Under the pieces are notes generated by a model that searched no databases, was not told where the DNA came from, and worked only from the letters and a program-made list of their open reading frames with translations. Shown here piece after piece: positions 53,456 through 62,753 of a stretch of 64,000 nt of DNA. Position 1 is the stretch's first letter, and the number at the start of each line of letters is the position of its first letter. The position numbers were made by a program, and so were the translations under genes. The stretch is from CAIYUC01 sp963682005. Its GTDB lineage: Bacteria; Bacteroidota; Bacteroidia; Bacteroidales; FEN-979. Where the stretch lies: contig OY820914.1 of the NCBI GenBank assembly GCA_963682005.1, positions 2,356,001 to 2,420,000 on the forward strand. The letters run 5' to 3'.

Positions 53456-55291
53456 ATGATATTACGGAGAAAAAGAACCATAATTCTTGTCATTACCCTG
53501 ATTTTACTTGTTGTTGCAGTTATTTTTGGAAAAAAGTATTTCTCTTTTTCAGGCAGGATAAAAACCCTTTCCCCTTCCGGGGAAGATTCACTTGTGAACC
53601 AGCAGGTACCTGGAGAGCAACCCCCCAATTCCTTTTTCTTTGGTTATGAGACCGATCCGGTAACGGGGAACACGGACAAGCTGTACAAAGAAATGGCCCA
53701 TTCAGGCCAGTACTCGGCGAAAGCGTTCGGGAAGGAATCATACAGCATCTCAGTTGAACGGACAGTAGCGGAAATCGGCCCGGATAAGCTGACCGCCATC
53801 TCGCTCAGCGCATGGGTCTATATTATGCGGGGTAAGGATGAGCCGGATGCTGTTTTCGTATTTTCAGCCACGGATCAGAAGGGAGCCACAATATGCTGGA
53901 AAGGAATAACAATAAAGGGGAATGAGATCCCCCGTGGGAAATGGTTCAAGGTGTCCACCATATACAACCTTTCGGATCTCCGGTTTCCGCCCGGGAGCAA
54001 GGTTCAGATGTACCTGTGGAACAGAAGCGACACGAAGTTCCTGGTAGACGATCTGTATGTAGTATTCGGAACACAGAAGGAACGGAAGGGAGACTCTGCA
54101 ATGGTCGATATGACAAGGGGTAAGCCATTCACGCCGAGGTTCAATTATCCTCCCTACCAGACCATTTATTTTGATAAAGAAGAGATTAGCAAGGACAACG
54201 CTCCCGGGCTTACCATTGAAAAAGGTAAACCGGGAGGAGAAATTGAATCGTCGGACAGGGTCATAGCGGGCAGGTTCATTGGAAAAGCCGATGATATCCT
54301 TTTAATGAAACCTTCAGGAAAGAATGAACTCTATACATTTTGCCCCGAGAAATCAGCCTTCGCCGCGATCCATGCCGAAATGCCCCAGGAAGTCCTGGCA
54401 GAATGCCTGACCGGCGAAGTAATGAAGGGAACATTTTACGGGACCGGACAGGAACAGTTGATGGTCATTGGGAAAAATCAACTCCTGCTTGGCACTTTTG
54501 AAAAACCCGGAGATCCGTGCGCAGGAAAGGAGCCTGCCACAAACTTCATTGTCCGTTCGAAAACTTTGCTCAAGGATTTGTCATGCCCTGAAGGGTTGAA
54601 TGGAGTTATCATCAGACCTGCCGATCTGAACGGAGACCGCCTTACAGAACTCCTGGTGATCCGGAATGACGGTTCATGGAATGTGTTCAGCTATTCGGTG
54701 CGCGACAAGGACAATTGGACATCCATCGCTTCAGGAGTAAACGATATCCGTGAATGGGCAGGGATCATTACTTCAGGCTCTGTCACGGCCGGGAAATTTA
54801 TTGAGAAATACCCGCAGGACCTGGTGTTGAGCATTTACAAGGACAAGGCAACTTCGCGCTTTTGCTACTCGATGCAGCGGTTCGACCCGTCAACACGGAA
54901 GTTTGTACAGTACTTCCCGGCCAGCCAGAAGTTCTGCGGACAGACCATCGGTCTTGATACCCTGAAGCCTGGCGATAAATTCTTTTTCGGAATATTTTCA
55001 GAAGGGAATGAAACCATGATCCTGCGGTATAACCGCGATTGGAGGTTCGACCTGAAACAGATAAAATTCAGCGAAACGACATTTGAGGTGCTGAAAACAG
55101 TGGATTTCCAGGGATATGAAAAAGATCACAATCCTAAGTATTACGAGGTTCTTTCCATCATTCCGGGGATGTTCCGCTCGCCGGGGATTACGTCCCTGCT
55201 GGTGAATGCACGGAACCGGGATGGCAGAAAACTCCCGTTCCTGCCAAATTCAACCGGGATTTATACGCTGATGGATCCAGGGAAAAAATGA
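53456..55291 (+). CDS. membrane-anchored protein with VCBS/FG-GAP-like part, unknown function
   Basis: 611 residues. One N-terminal helix (TIILVITLILLVVAVIFG) after RRKR, so probably anchored with the body in the periplasm. Residues 50-200 look like a carbohydrate-binding jelly roll (SAWVYIM, KVQMYLWNRSDTKFLVDDLYV). Residues 250-600 look like an irregular propeller, with ADLNGDRLTELLVIRNDGSW resembling an FG-GAP/VCBS blade. Not recognised as any named family. Nine bases after the peptidase, so likely in one operon with it. Confidence 0.65.
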   Translation: MILRRKRTIILVITLILLVVAVIFGKKYFSFSGRIKTLSPSGEDSLVNQQVPGEQPPNSFFFGYETDPVTGNTDKLYKEMAHSGQYSAKAFGKESYSISVERTVAEIGPDKLTAISLSAWVYIMRGKDEPDAVFVFSATDQKGATICWKGITIKGNEIPRGKWFKVSTIYNLSDLRFPPGSKVQMYLWNRSDTKFLVDDLYVVFGTQKERKGDSAMVDMTRGKPFTPRFNYPPYQTIYFDKEEISKDNAPGLTIEKGKPGGEIESSDRVIAGRFIGKADDILLMKPSGKNELYTFCPEKSAFAAIHAEMPQEVLAECLTGEVMKGTFYGTGQEQLMVIGKNQLLLGTFEKPGDPCAGKEPATNFIVRSKTLLKDLSCPEGLNGVIIRPADLNGDRLTELLVIRNDGSWNVFSYSVRDKDNWTSIASGVNDIREWAGIITSGSVTAGKFIEKYPQDLVLSIYKDKATSRFCYSMQRFDPSTRKFVQYFPASQKFCGQTIGLDTLKPGDKFFFGIFSEGNETMILRYNRDWRFDLKQIKFSETTFEVLKTVDFQGYEKDHNPKYYEVLSIIPGMFRSPGITSLLVNARNRDGRKLPFLPNSTGIYTLMDPGKK

Positions 55292-55333
55292 AGATAATAT
55301 GAGGTTGTATCAAAAGTCTGCTTTTTGTCTTTC

Positions 55334-55428
55334 ACCGCAAAGACGCGAAGACGCAAAACTACTAAAAATCAAGATTAGAATTTTTAGCGTCCCTGCCTGC
55401 CGGCGGGCAGGTTAGCGCCTTAGCGGTT
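55334..55428. repeat. ACCGCAAAG palindrome with a second palindrome inside
   Basis: Left arm ACCGCAAAGACGCGAAGACG, right arm ending TTAGCGCCTTAGCGGT. Within the right arm, between GCGTC and TTAGCG, sits a 20-base near-perfect palindrome (55392-55411, CCTGCC...GGCAGG) that the related element at 18766-18838 lacks. The gap 55292-55508 has no gene. Confidence 0.75.
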
Positions 55429-55508
55429 ATTTTTCCCTTTTGAGACAGCCTCAGAACGGAAAATAATTTTAGGTACGCATAAATGCAATTAACCATAAAA
55501 ATTAACGA

Positions 55509-57482
55509 ATGGCCCTGATAAAAAACCGGTATTCATTCATTGTCATCCTTTGCCTGCTGGGTATGGTCTTCGCTGTTGTTTCCTGCCGGAAAGGACAGGG
55601 ATCCGTTGAAGCTGCCTCAGGCCGTATAACCGTCAGGGATTTTATTCCCCTTTCGAACTGGTACATTGATACAACCGGGAATGTCAGCAAAAAGGATTTT
55701 ATCAATAAATCGATCAATCTTGATTATTCTGATGCCTATGCGAGCGGATTCATGATCCCTACAGTAACCCAGGTAAAGGAAGGGATGTTTGAATTTGAAT
55801 TCCAGGTCAGGAATTCCGGCAATGCGCCTGAAAAATTCTACTACAAGATCTATTACCAGAATGAATCGTATAAGTTTCCGGAGTGGGATGAAACAGACAT
55901 TTCGAAACAGAATATCTATGCCTGGGAAAATTTTTACGGGAGCTGGGAGGATACGGAAAAGACGTTCGCTGAAACGGAGGTGATCCCCGCCGACAACAAA
56001 TTCCACAAAGTAAGGGATGCCTTCCGCATAGTTGGGAATCCACGCAATGAAAAAAGGTATTTCGGAGAAAAAGGCAATGACCGGTGGAAACGGAATCCGC
56101 GGGTTGGGAAGTACAGTTTTCTGCTGGTTGTGACTGCAAAAGAAAATCTTGAGCAAAACACGATCCCTGAAAATGTCAGGAATATCAGCATCGGGAGTGA
56201 TGAAAATTTCGTGAATCCTTATTTCTTTTTTTTCTGTGGCAAAGGAAAGAGCCTGAACAACACAATTGCCCAAAGGTCTCCGTTTCAGCTGAACGTGATT
56301 GCAAACGCCGATCCGGGAGCCGGTATCTACATCAATGCAGCCTTGTTTAACGGGCAGGTTCCGGATAAGTTTTTCTGCAAGACCTGCGGGCAGGATCCTT
56401 CTTTACAAAAGAGTGCAGCGTTCGAACAGTTTGTCCATTATATTGATCCTTCGACCAAAATGAATAACATTCCCGTCATTACAGATGTTCTGAATGGGAA
56501 TTATTCACGGATGGATTACAACTGGAACAAGCAGTTTTACCTTAAAGAAGAACTGATCGCGATCACGGCAAGCACCTCAAAATGGCCGTGTGAAACGGTC
56601 ATTTCAGATCCCGCCAGTCATTCGATCACCCTCCGGAACCCGAAAACGGAATTCGGCAAATGGGAAAAGCAGAACGTGGGAGTCATCACCCGCCATGGCT
56701 TTACATACGGAAAATGGACGGTCAAGGCAAAGCTGACGGAATTGCTCAACCGGAACAACATGTGGAACGGCCTGACAAACGCGGTGTGGCTGATCACACA
56801 GAGCCAGTCGGAATGGAATTACCGGAGAAGCTGCAACAAGGAAGGATATCTTGCCAATTATTATGGTGGAAAAACAGACAACCGTGTAAAGAATGTCGGG
56901 TATTCCGAGATCGATTTCGAAATTCTGAAAACCGTTCCCTACTGTCCTTCGTATCTTGCTTCACCGGTGTACAATTATGGGATCCCGGATCAGGGGAATG
57001 TGAATAACTGGAATGTGCCTTTCCCGGAAGAACTGGTTGAAAATGATGATAAGATCCAGGTGGCATGCACCAACTGGGACATGGCATGCTGGGAACCGAA
57101 AGATTTCAGTGCCGGATGCCGTCAGATCTCTTTTGGAGGACAGACATTCTGGGCGCACCGCTGGGATGAAGGCTACCGGGCCATCACCGAGAAAACCCCG
57201 GAACGGGATGATGAGCTTTTTGCCTCGCCTTATTATTATTTCCAGATCGACTGGCAACCCACGCAGATCATCTGGCGCATCGGCCCGTCAAAAGACAAGC
57301 TCCGCGTTGTAGGCTATGTCGATCAGACCATCTCCTCGATCCCCAACAACCAGATGCTCCTGATCGTCACCCAGGAATTCCACAACACCCGCTGGTGGAT
57401 CGGGTCCCCCTATTCCCAGGATAACACCCCGTTCCCAGGGAGTGATTATGTTGGGAAGATCTTCGAAGTGACTGTGGAATGA
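55509..57482 (+). CDS. GH16-like lipoprotein
   Basis: 657 residues. Lipobox-type start with Cys26 (FAVVSC). The N-terminal 330 residues include an unknown beta-rich region (WYIDTTGNV..., FEFEFQVRNSGNAPEKFYYKIYY). The C-terminal 300 residues resemble glycoside hydrolase family 16: FTYGKWTVKAKL and the catalytic EIDFE (E467, D469, E471), the canonical ExDxE of laminarinases and relatives. It probably cuts or binds a beta-glucan or galactan at the cell surface. Large inserts (CPSYLASPVYNYGIPD) make it atypical. No SusC/SusD pair is nearby. Confidence 0.75.
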   Translation: MALIKNRYSFIVILCLLGMVFAVVSCRKGQGSVEAASGRITVRDFIPLSNWYIDTTGNVSKKDFINKSINLDYSDAYASGFMIPTVTQVKEGMFEFEFQVRNSGNAPEKFYYKIYYQNESYKFPEWDETDISKQNIYAWENFYGSWEDTEKTFAETEVIPADNKFHKVRDAFRIVGNPRNEKRYFGEKGNDRWKRNPRVGKYSFLLVVTAKENLEQNTIPENVRNISIGSDENFVNPYFFFFCGKGKSLNNTIAQRSPFQLNVIANADPGAGIYINAALFNGQVPDKFFCKTCGQDPSLQKSAAFEQFVHYIDPSTKMNNIPVITDVLNGNYSRMDYNWNKQFYLKEELIAITASTSKWPCETVISDPASHSITLRNPKTEFGKWEKQNVGVITRHGFTYGKWTVKAKLTELLNRNNMWNGLTNAVWLITQSQSEWNYRRSCNKEGYLANYYGGKTDNRVKNVGYSEIDFEILKTVPYCPSYLASPVYNYGIPDQGNVNNWNVPFPEELVENDDKIQVACTNWDMACWEPKDFSAGCRQISFGGQTFWAHRWDEGYRAITEKTPERDDELFASPYYYFQIDWQPTQIIWRIGPSKDKLRVVGYVDQTISSIPNNQMLLIVTQEFHNTRWWIGSPYSQDNTPFPGSDYVGKIFEVTVE

Positions 57483-57510
57483 TAAGCTTTGCTTTTTTCA
57501 CCACAATAGG

Positions 57511-57570
57511 CACATTAGGGCACAATAGACCTACTGTGAACTACTGTGCCTAATGTGGGAATTTTTTTTT
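57511..57570 (+). terminator. terminator after the GH16-like gene
   Basis: CACATTAGGGCACAATAG (57511-57528) pairs with CTACTGTGCCTAATGTG (57541-57557) with two imperfections, followed by GGAA and nine T. Confidence 0.75.
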
Positions 57571-57774
57571 GTCACTGTTCCCTGTTCACCGTACGTTGTA
57601 CCTTGAAAATCCTTTTTCAATGCAGGAGTGCATAATGAGAAATGCAGGAATACCAATGATTGTCATAATTCATAATTCAAACTCCTCATACATAATTTCC
57701 AACAATTAATTTTTATTAAGCCCCGTCCGGTTTACGAACTTTTTTCTTTTCTGGTTACGTTCGACTTGTTTCGG

Positions 57775-57782
57775 TAACTTTG
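57775..57782 (+). promoter_or_regulatory. -7 element of the toxin-antitoxin operon
   Basis: TAACTTTG, a perfect TAnnTTTG, 22 bases before the antitoxin ATG at 57805. Confidence 0.65.
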
Positions 57783-57804
57783 CATGACGTAATTAAAATA
57801 AATC

Positions 57805-58005
57805 ATGAAGACACAATTTTTGACGGATGAGAAGGGGAATAAAATCTCAATCGTAATTCCCTTAAAAGAATACAAACGCATCCTTGAAGACCTTGAAGAA
57901 CTTGAGGATATAAGGTTGTTTGATGAAGTAAAAGCAAAAAATGAAAAAAGCATTCCGCTGGAACATTATATAAAGAACCGGCAGAAAAAAAAGAAATATG
58001 CCTGA
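57805..58005 (+). CDS. antitoxin of a RelE-type pair
   Basis: 66 residues. KGNKISIVIPLKEYKRILEDLEELEDIRLFDE is a Phd/YefM-like short N-terminal fold with the characteristic PLKEYKRILED helix, and the basic tail NRQKKKKYA would wrap the toxin. It should bind and silence the toxin and repress its own promoter. Its end overlaps the toxin start by eight bases. Confidence 0.8.
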   Translation: MKTQFLTDEKGNKISIVIPLKEYKRILEDLEELEDIRLFDEVKAKNEKSIPLEHYIKNRQKKKKYA

Positions 58006-58255
58006 TTATACGATTACCATCTCAAGGACCGCTCAACGACAGCTGGATAATTTGCCCGATAGCGATGCGGAAAAATTGATCGTGTTAATTCAGGGATTGG
58101 CCCGAAATCCAAGACCTTCAGGATATAAAAAACTCAAAGGCAGAGAGGGATTCAGAATTCGGAAAGGGATTTATCGGATAATATACCAGATTTTTGATTC
58201 TACACTGATCATTGATGTAATTGCAATAGGGCATCGGAAGAATATCTACAAATAA
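57998..58255 (+). CDS. RelE/ParE-family toxin
   Basis: 85 residues. YTITISRTAQRQLDNLP, then KKLKGREGFRIRKGIYRIIYQI and the terminal VIAIGHRKNIYK are standard for RelE mRNA interferases, which cut mRNA in the ribosomal A site. The core Arg/Lys residues are present, so it is probably active. Confidence 0.9.
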   Translation: MPDYTITISRTAQRQLDNLPDSDAEKLIVLIQGLARNPRPSGYKKLKGREGFRIRKGIYRIIYQIFDSTLIIDVIAIGHRKNIYK

Positions 58256-58396
58256 CCATCCCGAAACTTTTTCTTAAAGGCGTTCTTAAAAGCTAAAAAA
58301 GCAGGCTTGGTTTTAATATTTTGCACCCCTGACGGGGGCAGGCAGGCGTTTCATCCTGATTTATATCAACTTACAATCCAACTACCCGGTCCCCAA

Positions 58397-58457
58397 AAAA
58401 GATCGTCACTTTTATATTAAAAGATAGTTACTTTTAACTAAAAGATTGTCACTTTTA
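58397..58457. repeat. three direct repeats AAAAGATNGTYACTTTTA
   Basis: Copies at 58397-58414, 58419-58436 and 58440-58457, starting 22 and 21 bases apart, about two helical turns. Each has AAAAG...CTTTT inverted ends. The layout fits a cooperative protein-binding site, but it may be another repeat family. Confidence 0.8.
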
Positions 58458-58629
58458 GGGTAATAGTTTGCCAGTATTTTGTCATGTCACCCTGTCACAC
58501 GAAAAATGCTTACTTTTGAAATAGCCTTTGGCTGAAGTTCGGGGAGTTATTTTATTGGTTGATCGGGTCTTCCCAACAAGGATTACGATTCAATTTATTG
58601 AAGATTAGACCGTTTGTATTCAAGAACTT

Positions 58630-58743
58630 AACCGCAAAGTAGCACAAAGTATATACGAAGGCGCACAAAGATTTTAATCTAAAGTGATAAGCCCTTTGCG
58701 TGCCATAGTGATTTCCTTCGAGCGCCTTTGTGGTTTTTTTTTA
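58630..58743. repeat. imperfect palindrome, ACCGCAAAG family, with T run
   Basis: Left arm AACCGCAAAGTAGCACAAAG and onward, right arm CTTTGCGTGCC ... GCGCCTTTGTGGTT (to 58735) followed by T7. Third member of the family seen at 18766 and 55334. Confidence 0.7.
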
Positions 58744-58850
58744 GGCTAAAAATCAAGAAGATTGTTATAAGGTCAGTCCCATTCCAATACTGGTAATTTT
58801 ACTGACAAAATTGTATTCATCAATTTGTTTTATCTCTAAATACAGCAACA

Positions 58851-59990
58851 ATGAAGATTATTGTTTTGGGTGCAGGACTCGTCGGCGGCCCCATGGCCAT
58901 CGACCTGTCGAAGGATGAAAATTTCAAGGTAACGGTTGCAGATATCAATGACGCTGTATTGGCAAAGCTGATCACAAACCATCGTCTGAAGTCCGTTCTG
59001 CAGGATCTCTCCGACCCGGAAAACGTAAAAAGGCTGGTCAGCCACTACGACATGGTGATCAATGCCGTACCGGGTTTCATGGGATTTCAGACCCTGAAAG
59101 CCATCATTGAAGCGGGAAAGAATGTCGTCGATATCGCATTCTTCATCGAGGATCCTTTTCAACTGGACCAGCTTGCAAAGGAAAAGAATGTGACGGCCAT
59201 CATGGATTGCGGCGTGGCACCCGGAATGTGCAACGTGCTCATCGGCTATGCCGACCGGCTGCTGGATCAAACAGACAACATTATTTATTACGTCGGTGGC
59301 CTTCCCGTCATCCGCGAATGGCCTTACGAATACAAAGCGGTTTTTTCTCCGGTCGATGTGATTGAGGAATATACCCGGCCGGCACGCTACATTGAGAACG
59401 GCGTCATGGTCGTCAGGCCGGCGCTTTCCGATCCCGAACTGCTGAACTTCCCAGGCGTCGGAACACTGGAAGCCTTTAATACCGATGGTTTACGCTCGCT
59501 GGCATTTACGGTGAAAGCCCCGAACATGAAGGAGAAGACGCTCCGTTTTCCCGGCCATATCGAAAAAATGGCCGTCCTTCGCGAAACAGGATTCTTCAGC
59601 CAGGAACCGGTTGAGGTGAAAGGGGTGAAGATCCGCCCGATCGATTTTACGGCAAAGCTGCTCTTTCCGAAATGGAAGCTGCAGGAGGGCGAAGAGGATT
59701 TTACGGTGATGAAAGTGGTGGTGGAAGGAAAAAAAGATGGCAAGCGGTTGCGTTACACCTACGATCTTTACGACCGCTATGACCCGGTCACCCGCATCCA
59801 TTCCATGGCCCGGACCACCGGTTACTCGGCAACCGTCGCCTTGCGGATGATCGCATCAGGAACGTATACCAGGAAAGGGATCTCGGTCCCCGAGTACATC
59901 GGTCAGCAACCCGGATGTACCGAATATATGCTGGAAGGATTGAAGGAAAGGGGTGTAATTTATCGCGAAACCATCGAAGAGATCAGCTAG
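58851..59990 (+). CDS. saccharopine dehydrogenase family protein
   Basis: 379 residues. N-terminal GAGLVGGPMAIDL Rossmann motif (7-19), MDCGVAPGMCNVL and YYVGGLPV in the middle, and YKAVFSPVDVIEEY, all typical of the saccharopine/carboxynorspermidine reductase family. It reduces or oxidises an imine-linked amino acid with NAD(P)H. Lysine degradation or polyamine synthesis are both possible; no partner gene decides. Ends overlap convergently with PBP1A by four bases. Confidence 0.85.
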   Translation: MKIIVLGAGLVGGPMAIDLSKDENFKVTVADINDAVLAKLITNHRLKSVLQDLSDPENVKRLVSHYDMVINAVPGFMGFQTLKAIIEAGKNVVDIAFFIEDPFQLDQLAKEKNVTAIMDCGVAPGMCNVLIGYADRLLDQTDNIIYYVGGLPVIREWPYEYKAVFSPVDVIEEYTRPARYIENGVMVVRPALSDPELLNFPGVGTLEAFNTDGLRSLAFTVKAPNMKEKTLRFPGHIEKMAVLRETGFFSQEPVEVKGVKIRPIDFTAKLLFPKWKLQEGEEDFTVMKVVVEGKKDGKRLRYTYDLYDRYDPVTRIHSMARTTGYSATVALRMIASGTYTRKGISVPEYIGQQPGCTEYMLEGLKERGVIYRETIEEIS

Positions 59991-62254
59991 AACTCGTCTG
60001 AATCATCCGTTTTCTTTTCCGCGGGTTCCTTATACTTGTCGCAGTCAAGCTCGACATGCAACGGTTTCATCAGCGGGTCGAAATCGCGTTTTGTGATGCC
60101 GAGCGTGGCATCGGCATATACCTGCCGCATATACAGCGCCCAGACCGGTAAGGCCGTATTGGCGCCCTGCCCGAGATCAAGCGAACGGAAATGCGCGGCC
60201 CGGTCTTCACAACCGACCCATACACCGGTGACAAGATCCGGCGTGATCCCCATGAACCACCCGTCGGACTGGTTCTGCGTGGTCCCGGTCTTTCCCGCGA
60301 TGGGATTGTCGAATCCATACTTGTAACGCAGCCTGACGCCGGTGCCGACCTCGACCACACCTTTCATCAGCTGGATCATCAGGTACGCCGTTTCTTCACT
60401 GATGGCTTCATTCTGTTTCGGAACGAAATTCTCCAGCACATTCCCGTTCTTATCGTCGATCCGGGTGATGAAGATCGGTTCCACGTAAACTCCCTTGTTG
60501 GCAAATGTACTCATGGCTCCCACCATTTCGTAAAGGCTCAGGTCCGCCGAACCGAGGGCGATCGAATATACCGGGGGAATGTCGCTCGTGACGCCCATCT
60601 TCCGTGCGATCTGGATGACGTCCTGCGGCGAATATTTCTTCATCAGCTGCCCGGAGATCCAGTTGTTGGAATTGGCCAGCGCCCATTTCAGGGAAACTTC
60701 TTCGCCTTTCCGCTCTTCATTGGTGTTCTGGGGAGCCCAGGTGTTGCCGTCCGGCAACTCGATCACCGGCTGGACGTTCGGGTATTTCGTGCAAGGTGAT
60801 TCACCCTCCTGCATTGCAAGGGTATAAAGGAACGGCTTGAACGTTGAACCGACCTGCCGTTTGCTCAGTTTCACATGATCGTACTGGAAGTACCTGTAAT
60901 CGATCCCGCCGACATAAGCTTTCACAAACCCGGTGTGAGGGTCCATCGACATCATTCCTGCCTGGAGGAAAAATTTATAATATCGTATCGAATCCATCGG
61001 TGACATGATCGTATCGCGGTCGCCCTTCCAGGAAAACACTTTCATCTTCACCGGCGTTGAGAAGATCCTGACGATCTCCGCATCGGTGACATTCCGCGTT
61101 TTCAGCCGGTAATACCGGTCGGAACGGCGCATCGCCTGGAGGAGCAGGTTCTGGATCTCTTTACTTTCAACCCCTTTGTCAAAAACGAAAGGTGCATTTG
61201 GGTGTCCCTTCCAGTGCTTGAAAAACAATGGCTGGAGATGGGTCCCAACATATTCTTTAACGGCCTTTTCTGCATATTCCTGCATGCTGTAGTTGATGGT
61301 CGTATAAATGCGAAGCCCGTCTTTGTAAAGATTGTATGGAAGGCCGTCTTCCTTTGAATGGGTGTTGCACCACTCGGTCAGCACCATCCGCAGGTATTCC
61401 CTGAAATAGGTTGCCAACCCTGCGGTATGATCCTGAACCCGGTAGGATGACATGTCGATCGGGATCACTTTGATCGAATCATACTGCTCGCGGGTCAGGT
61501 AATCCGCTTTCCGCATCTGGTTCATTACCGTATTCCTGCGATCCAGCGCACGTTCCGGGTTCCGGATCGGGCTGAACCATGTAGGTGCTTTCAGGATCCC
61601 GATCAGCAGGGATGCTTCCTGGACGCTTAACTCATCCGGAAACTTGTTGAAATACGTTTTGGCGGCTGATTTTATCCCGAATGACTGGCTCCCGAAATCA
61701 ACTGTATTCAGGTACATGGCCAGGATCTCATCTTTGGAATAATTCCGTTCGAGCTTGATCGCAGTCACCCATTCCTTCAGTTTGATGACCGCAAATTCGA
61801 TGAAGGAGCGGTTGTGTTTTCGCGGGAACAGGTTCTTGGCAAGCTGCTGGGAGATCGTGCTTCCACCGCCCTTGGAAGTGCCTGTGATCACACCGAAAAT
61901 CATCCTGAATACCGCTTTCACATCCACGCCTGAATGTTTCATGAACCTGACATCTTCCGTGGCGATCAATGCATTAATGATGTTTGGGGAAAGGTCCTGG
62001 TAATGAACATTGGAGCGGTTCTCGACAAAATACTTCCCCAGGAGTTTTCCGTCGGATGAGATGATCTCCGCTGCAAGGTTGCTCTTTGGGTTTTCCAGTT
62101 CCTCGAAACTCGGCATTTTCCCAAACAAGCCGAGCGAGATGCAAAGAAAGACAAGATTGATAAAAACGATGAGTGATGCAAATGTGATCCAGAACCCTTT
62201 CAGGTACTTCCGTTCCTTTGCCGCGTAGAGCTTTGTTTTACCCCGTTGTGCCAT
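59987..62254 (-). CDS. penicillin-binding protein 1A
   Basis: 755 residues, bifunctional class A PBP. One N-terminal helix (ITFASLIVFINLVFLCISLGLF), GT51 transglycosylase with ATEDVRFMKHSG (Glu100) and GGSTISQQLAKNL, and a transpeptidase with STFK (Ser470, Lys473), SNN (529-531) and KTGTT (655-659). It polymerises and cross-links peptidoglycan in the periplasm. It begins directly after the gldH stop codon, in an operon ricT-like/gldH/pbp1A that is common in Bacteroidota. Confidence 0.96.
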   Translation of the reverse strand: MAQRGKTKLYAAKERKYLKGFWITFASLIVFINLVFLCISLGLFGKMPSFEELENPKSNLAAEIISSDGKLLGKYFVENRSNVHYQDLSPNIINALIATEDVRFMKHSGVDVKAVFRMIFGVITGTSKGGGSTISQQLAKNLFPRKHNRSFIEFAVIKLKEWVTAIKLERNYSKDEILAMYLNTVDFGSQSFGIKSAAKTYFNKFPDELSVQEASLLIGILKAPTWFSPIRNPERALDRRNTVMNQMRKADYLTREQYDSIKVIPIDMSSYRVQDHTAGLATYFREYLRMVLTEWCNTHSKEDGLPYNLYKDGLRIYTTINYSMQEYAEKAVKEYVGTHLQPLFFKHWKGHPNAPFVFDKGVESKEIQNLLLQAMRRSDRYYRLKTRNVTDAEIVRIFSTPVKMKVFSWKGDRDTIMSPMDSIRYYKFFLQAGMMSMDPHTGFVKAYVGGIDYRYFQYDHVKLSKRQVGSTFKPFLYTLAMQEGESPCTKYPNVQPVIELPDGNTWAPQNTNEERKGEEVSLKWALANSNNWISGQLMKKYSPQDVIQIARKMGVTSDIPPVYSIALGSADLSLYEMVGAMSTFANKGVYVEPIFITRIDDKNGNVLENFVPKQNEAISEETAYLMIQLMKGVVEVGTGVRLRYKYGFDNPIAGKTGTTQNQSDGWFMGITPDLVTGVWVGCEDRAAHFRSLDLGQGANTALPVWALYMRQVYADATLGITKRDFDPLMKPLHVELDCDKYKEPAEKKTDDSDEF

Positions 62255-62734
62255 TTACTTTTCCTTTTCCACACGTAACCCGATATCCCTTATGCCGGTC
62301 AGTTCTTTCACCCGCATGGCCTGTTCCAGTTCAAAGATATACAATCCGGCCGTCCTGAACCGGATCCCTTTCCGGAATAAAAACCGGTTGAATTTTACGG
62401 AACCGATCCCTTTGCCAAACCATTTCCCGCTGTAATCGGCCAGTTCACATTCCAGTGTATCCTTTGATAAGGCCCCGTCAGGATGCGTTGTAAGGATAAA
62501 CAGATAAAGGTTGGAATATGGATAATTCAGGTCGTTGCGAACATTGAGAAAAAATGAATACCGCGAAATGGTATCGGGGATCGCAATTTCGAACCGTACC
62601 TTCTCGTTCCTGTCCCAAACGCCCTTTTTAATGACTTTATTATCTTCAAAGAACCGTCCGCGGTCACAGGAAAAGAAGAATAGCATTCCGAAAAGGATAA
62701 GCATGAAAAGAGGATGCGTCCTGCGGAATGTCAT
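62255..62734 (-). CDS. gldH: gliding motility lipoprotein GldH
   Basis: 159 residues from the ATG at 62734. That start gives MTFRRTHPLFMLILFGMLFFFSC with lipidated Cys23 and a normal 19-base spacer from the upstream gene; an earlier frame start would overlap it. NVRNDLNYPYSNLYLF, DTLECELAD and SGKWFGKGIG are diagnostic. GldH is needed for gliding in Flavobacterium but is conserved also in non-gliding Bacteroidales, so it does not prove motility here. Confidence 0.92.
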   Translation of the reverse strand: MTFRRTHPLFMLILFGMLFFFSCDRGRFFEDNKVIKKGVWDRNEKVRFEIAIPDTISRYSFFLNVRNDLNYPYSNLYLFILTTHPDGALSKDTLECELADYSGKWFGKGIGSVKFNRFLFRKGIRFRTAGLYIFELEQAMRVKELTGIRDIGLRVEKEK

Positions 62735-62753
62735 ATAAAGGGTGATTGATCGG

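Larger units (their letters stand above)
57483..57804. other. intergenic region with terminator hairpin, repeats and TA promoter
   Basis: 322 bp without a gene. Terminator-like palindrome (57511-57570), ATGCAGGA/ATTCATAA words of the 72-364 family at about 57619-57705, then the toxin-antitoxin promoter at 57775. Confidence 0.65.
58256..58850. other. 595-bp intergenic region rich in repeats
   Basis: No gene seen. It holds a GC palindrome remnant (58328-58346, CCTGACGGGGGCAGGCAGG), three direct repeats at 58397-58457, an ACCGCAAAG-type palindrome at 58630-58743 and an AT-rich leader for the downstream gene. Confidence 0.7.
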
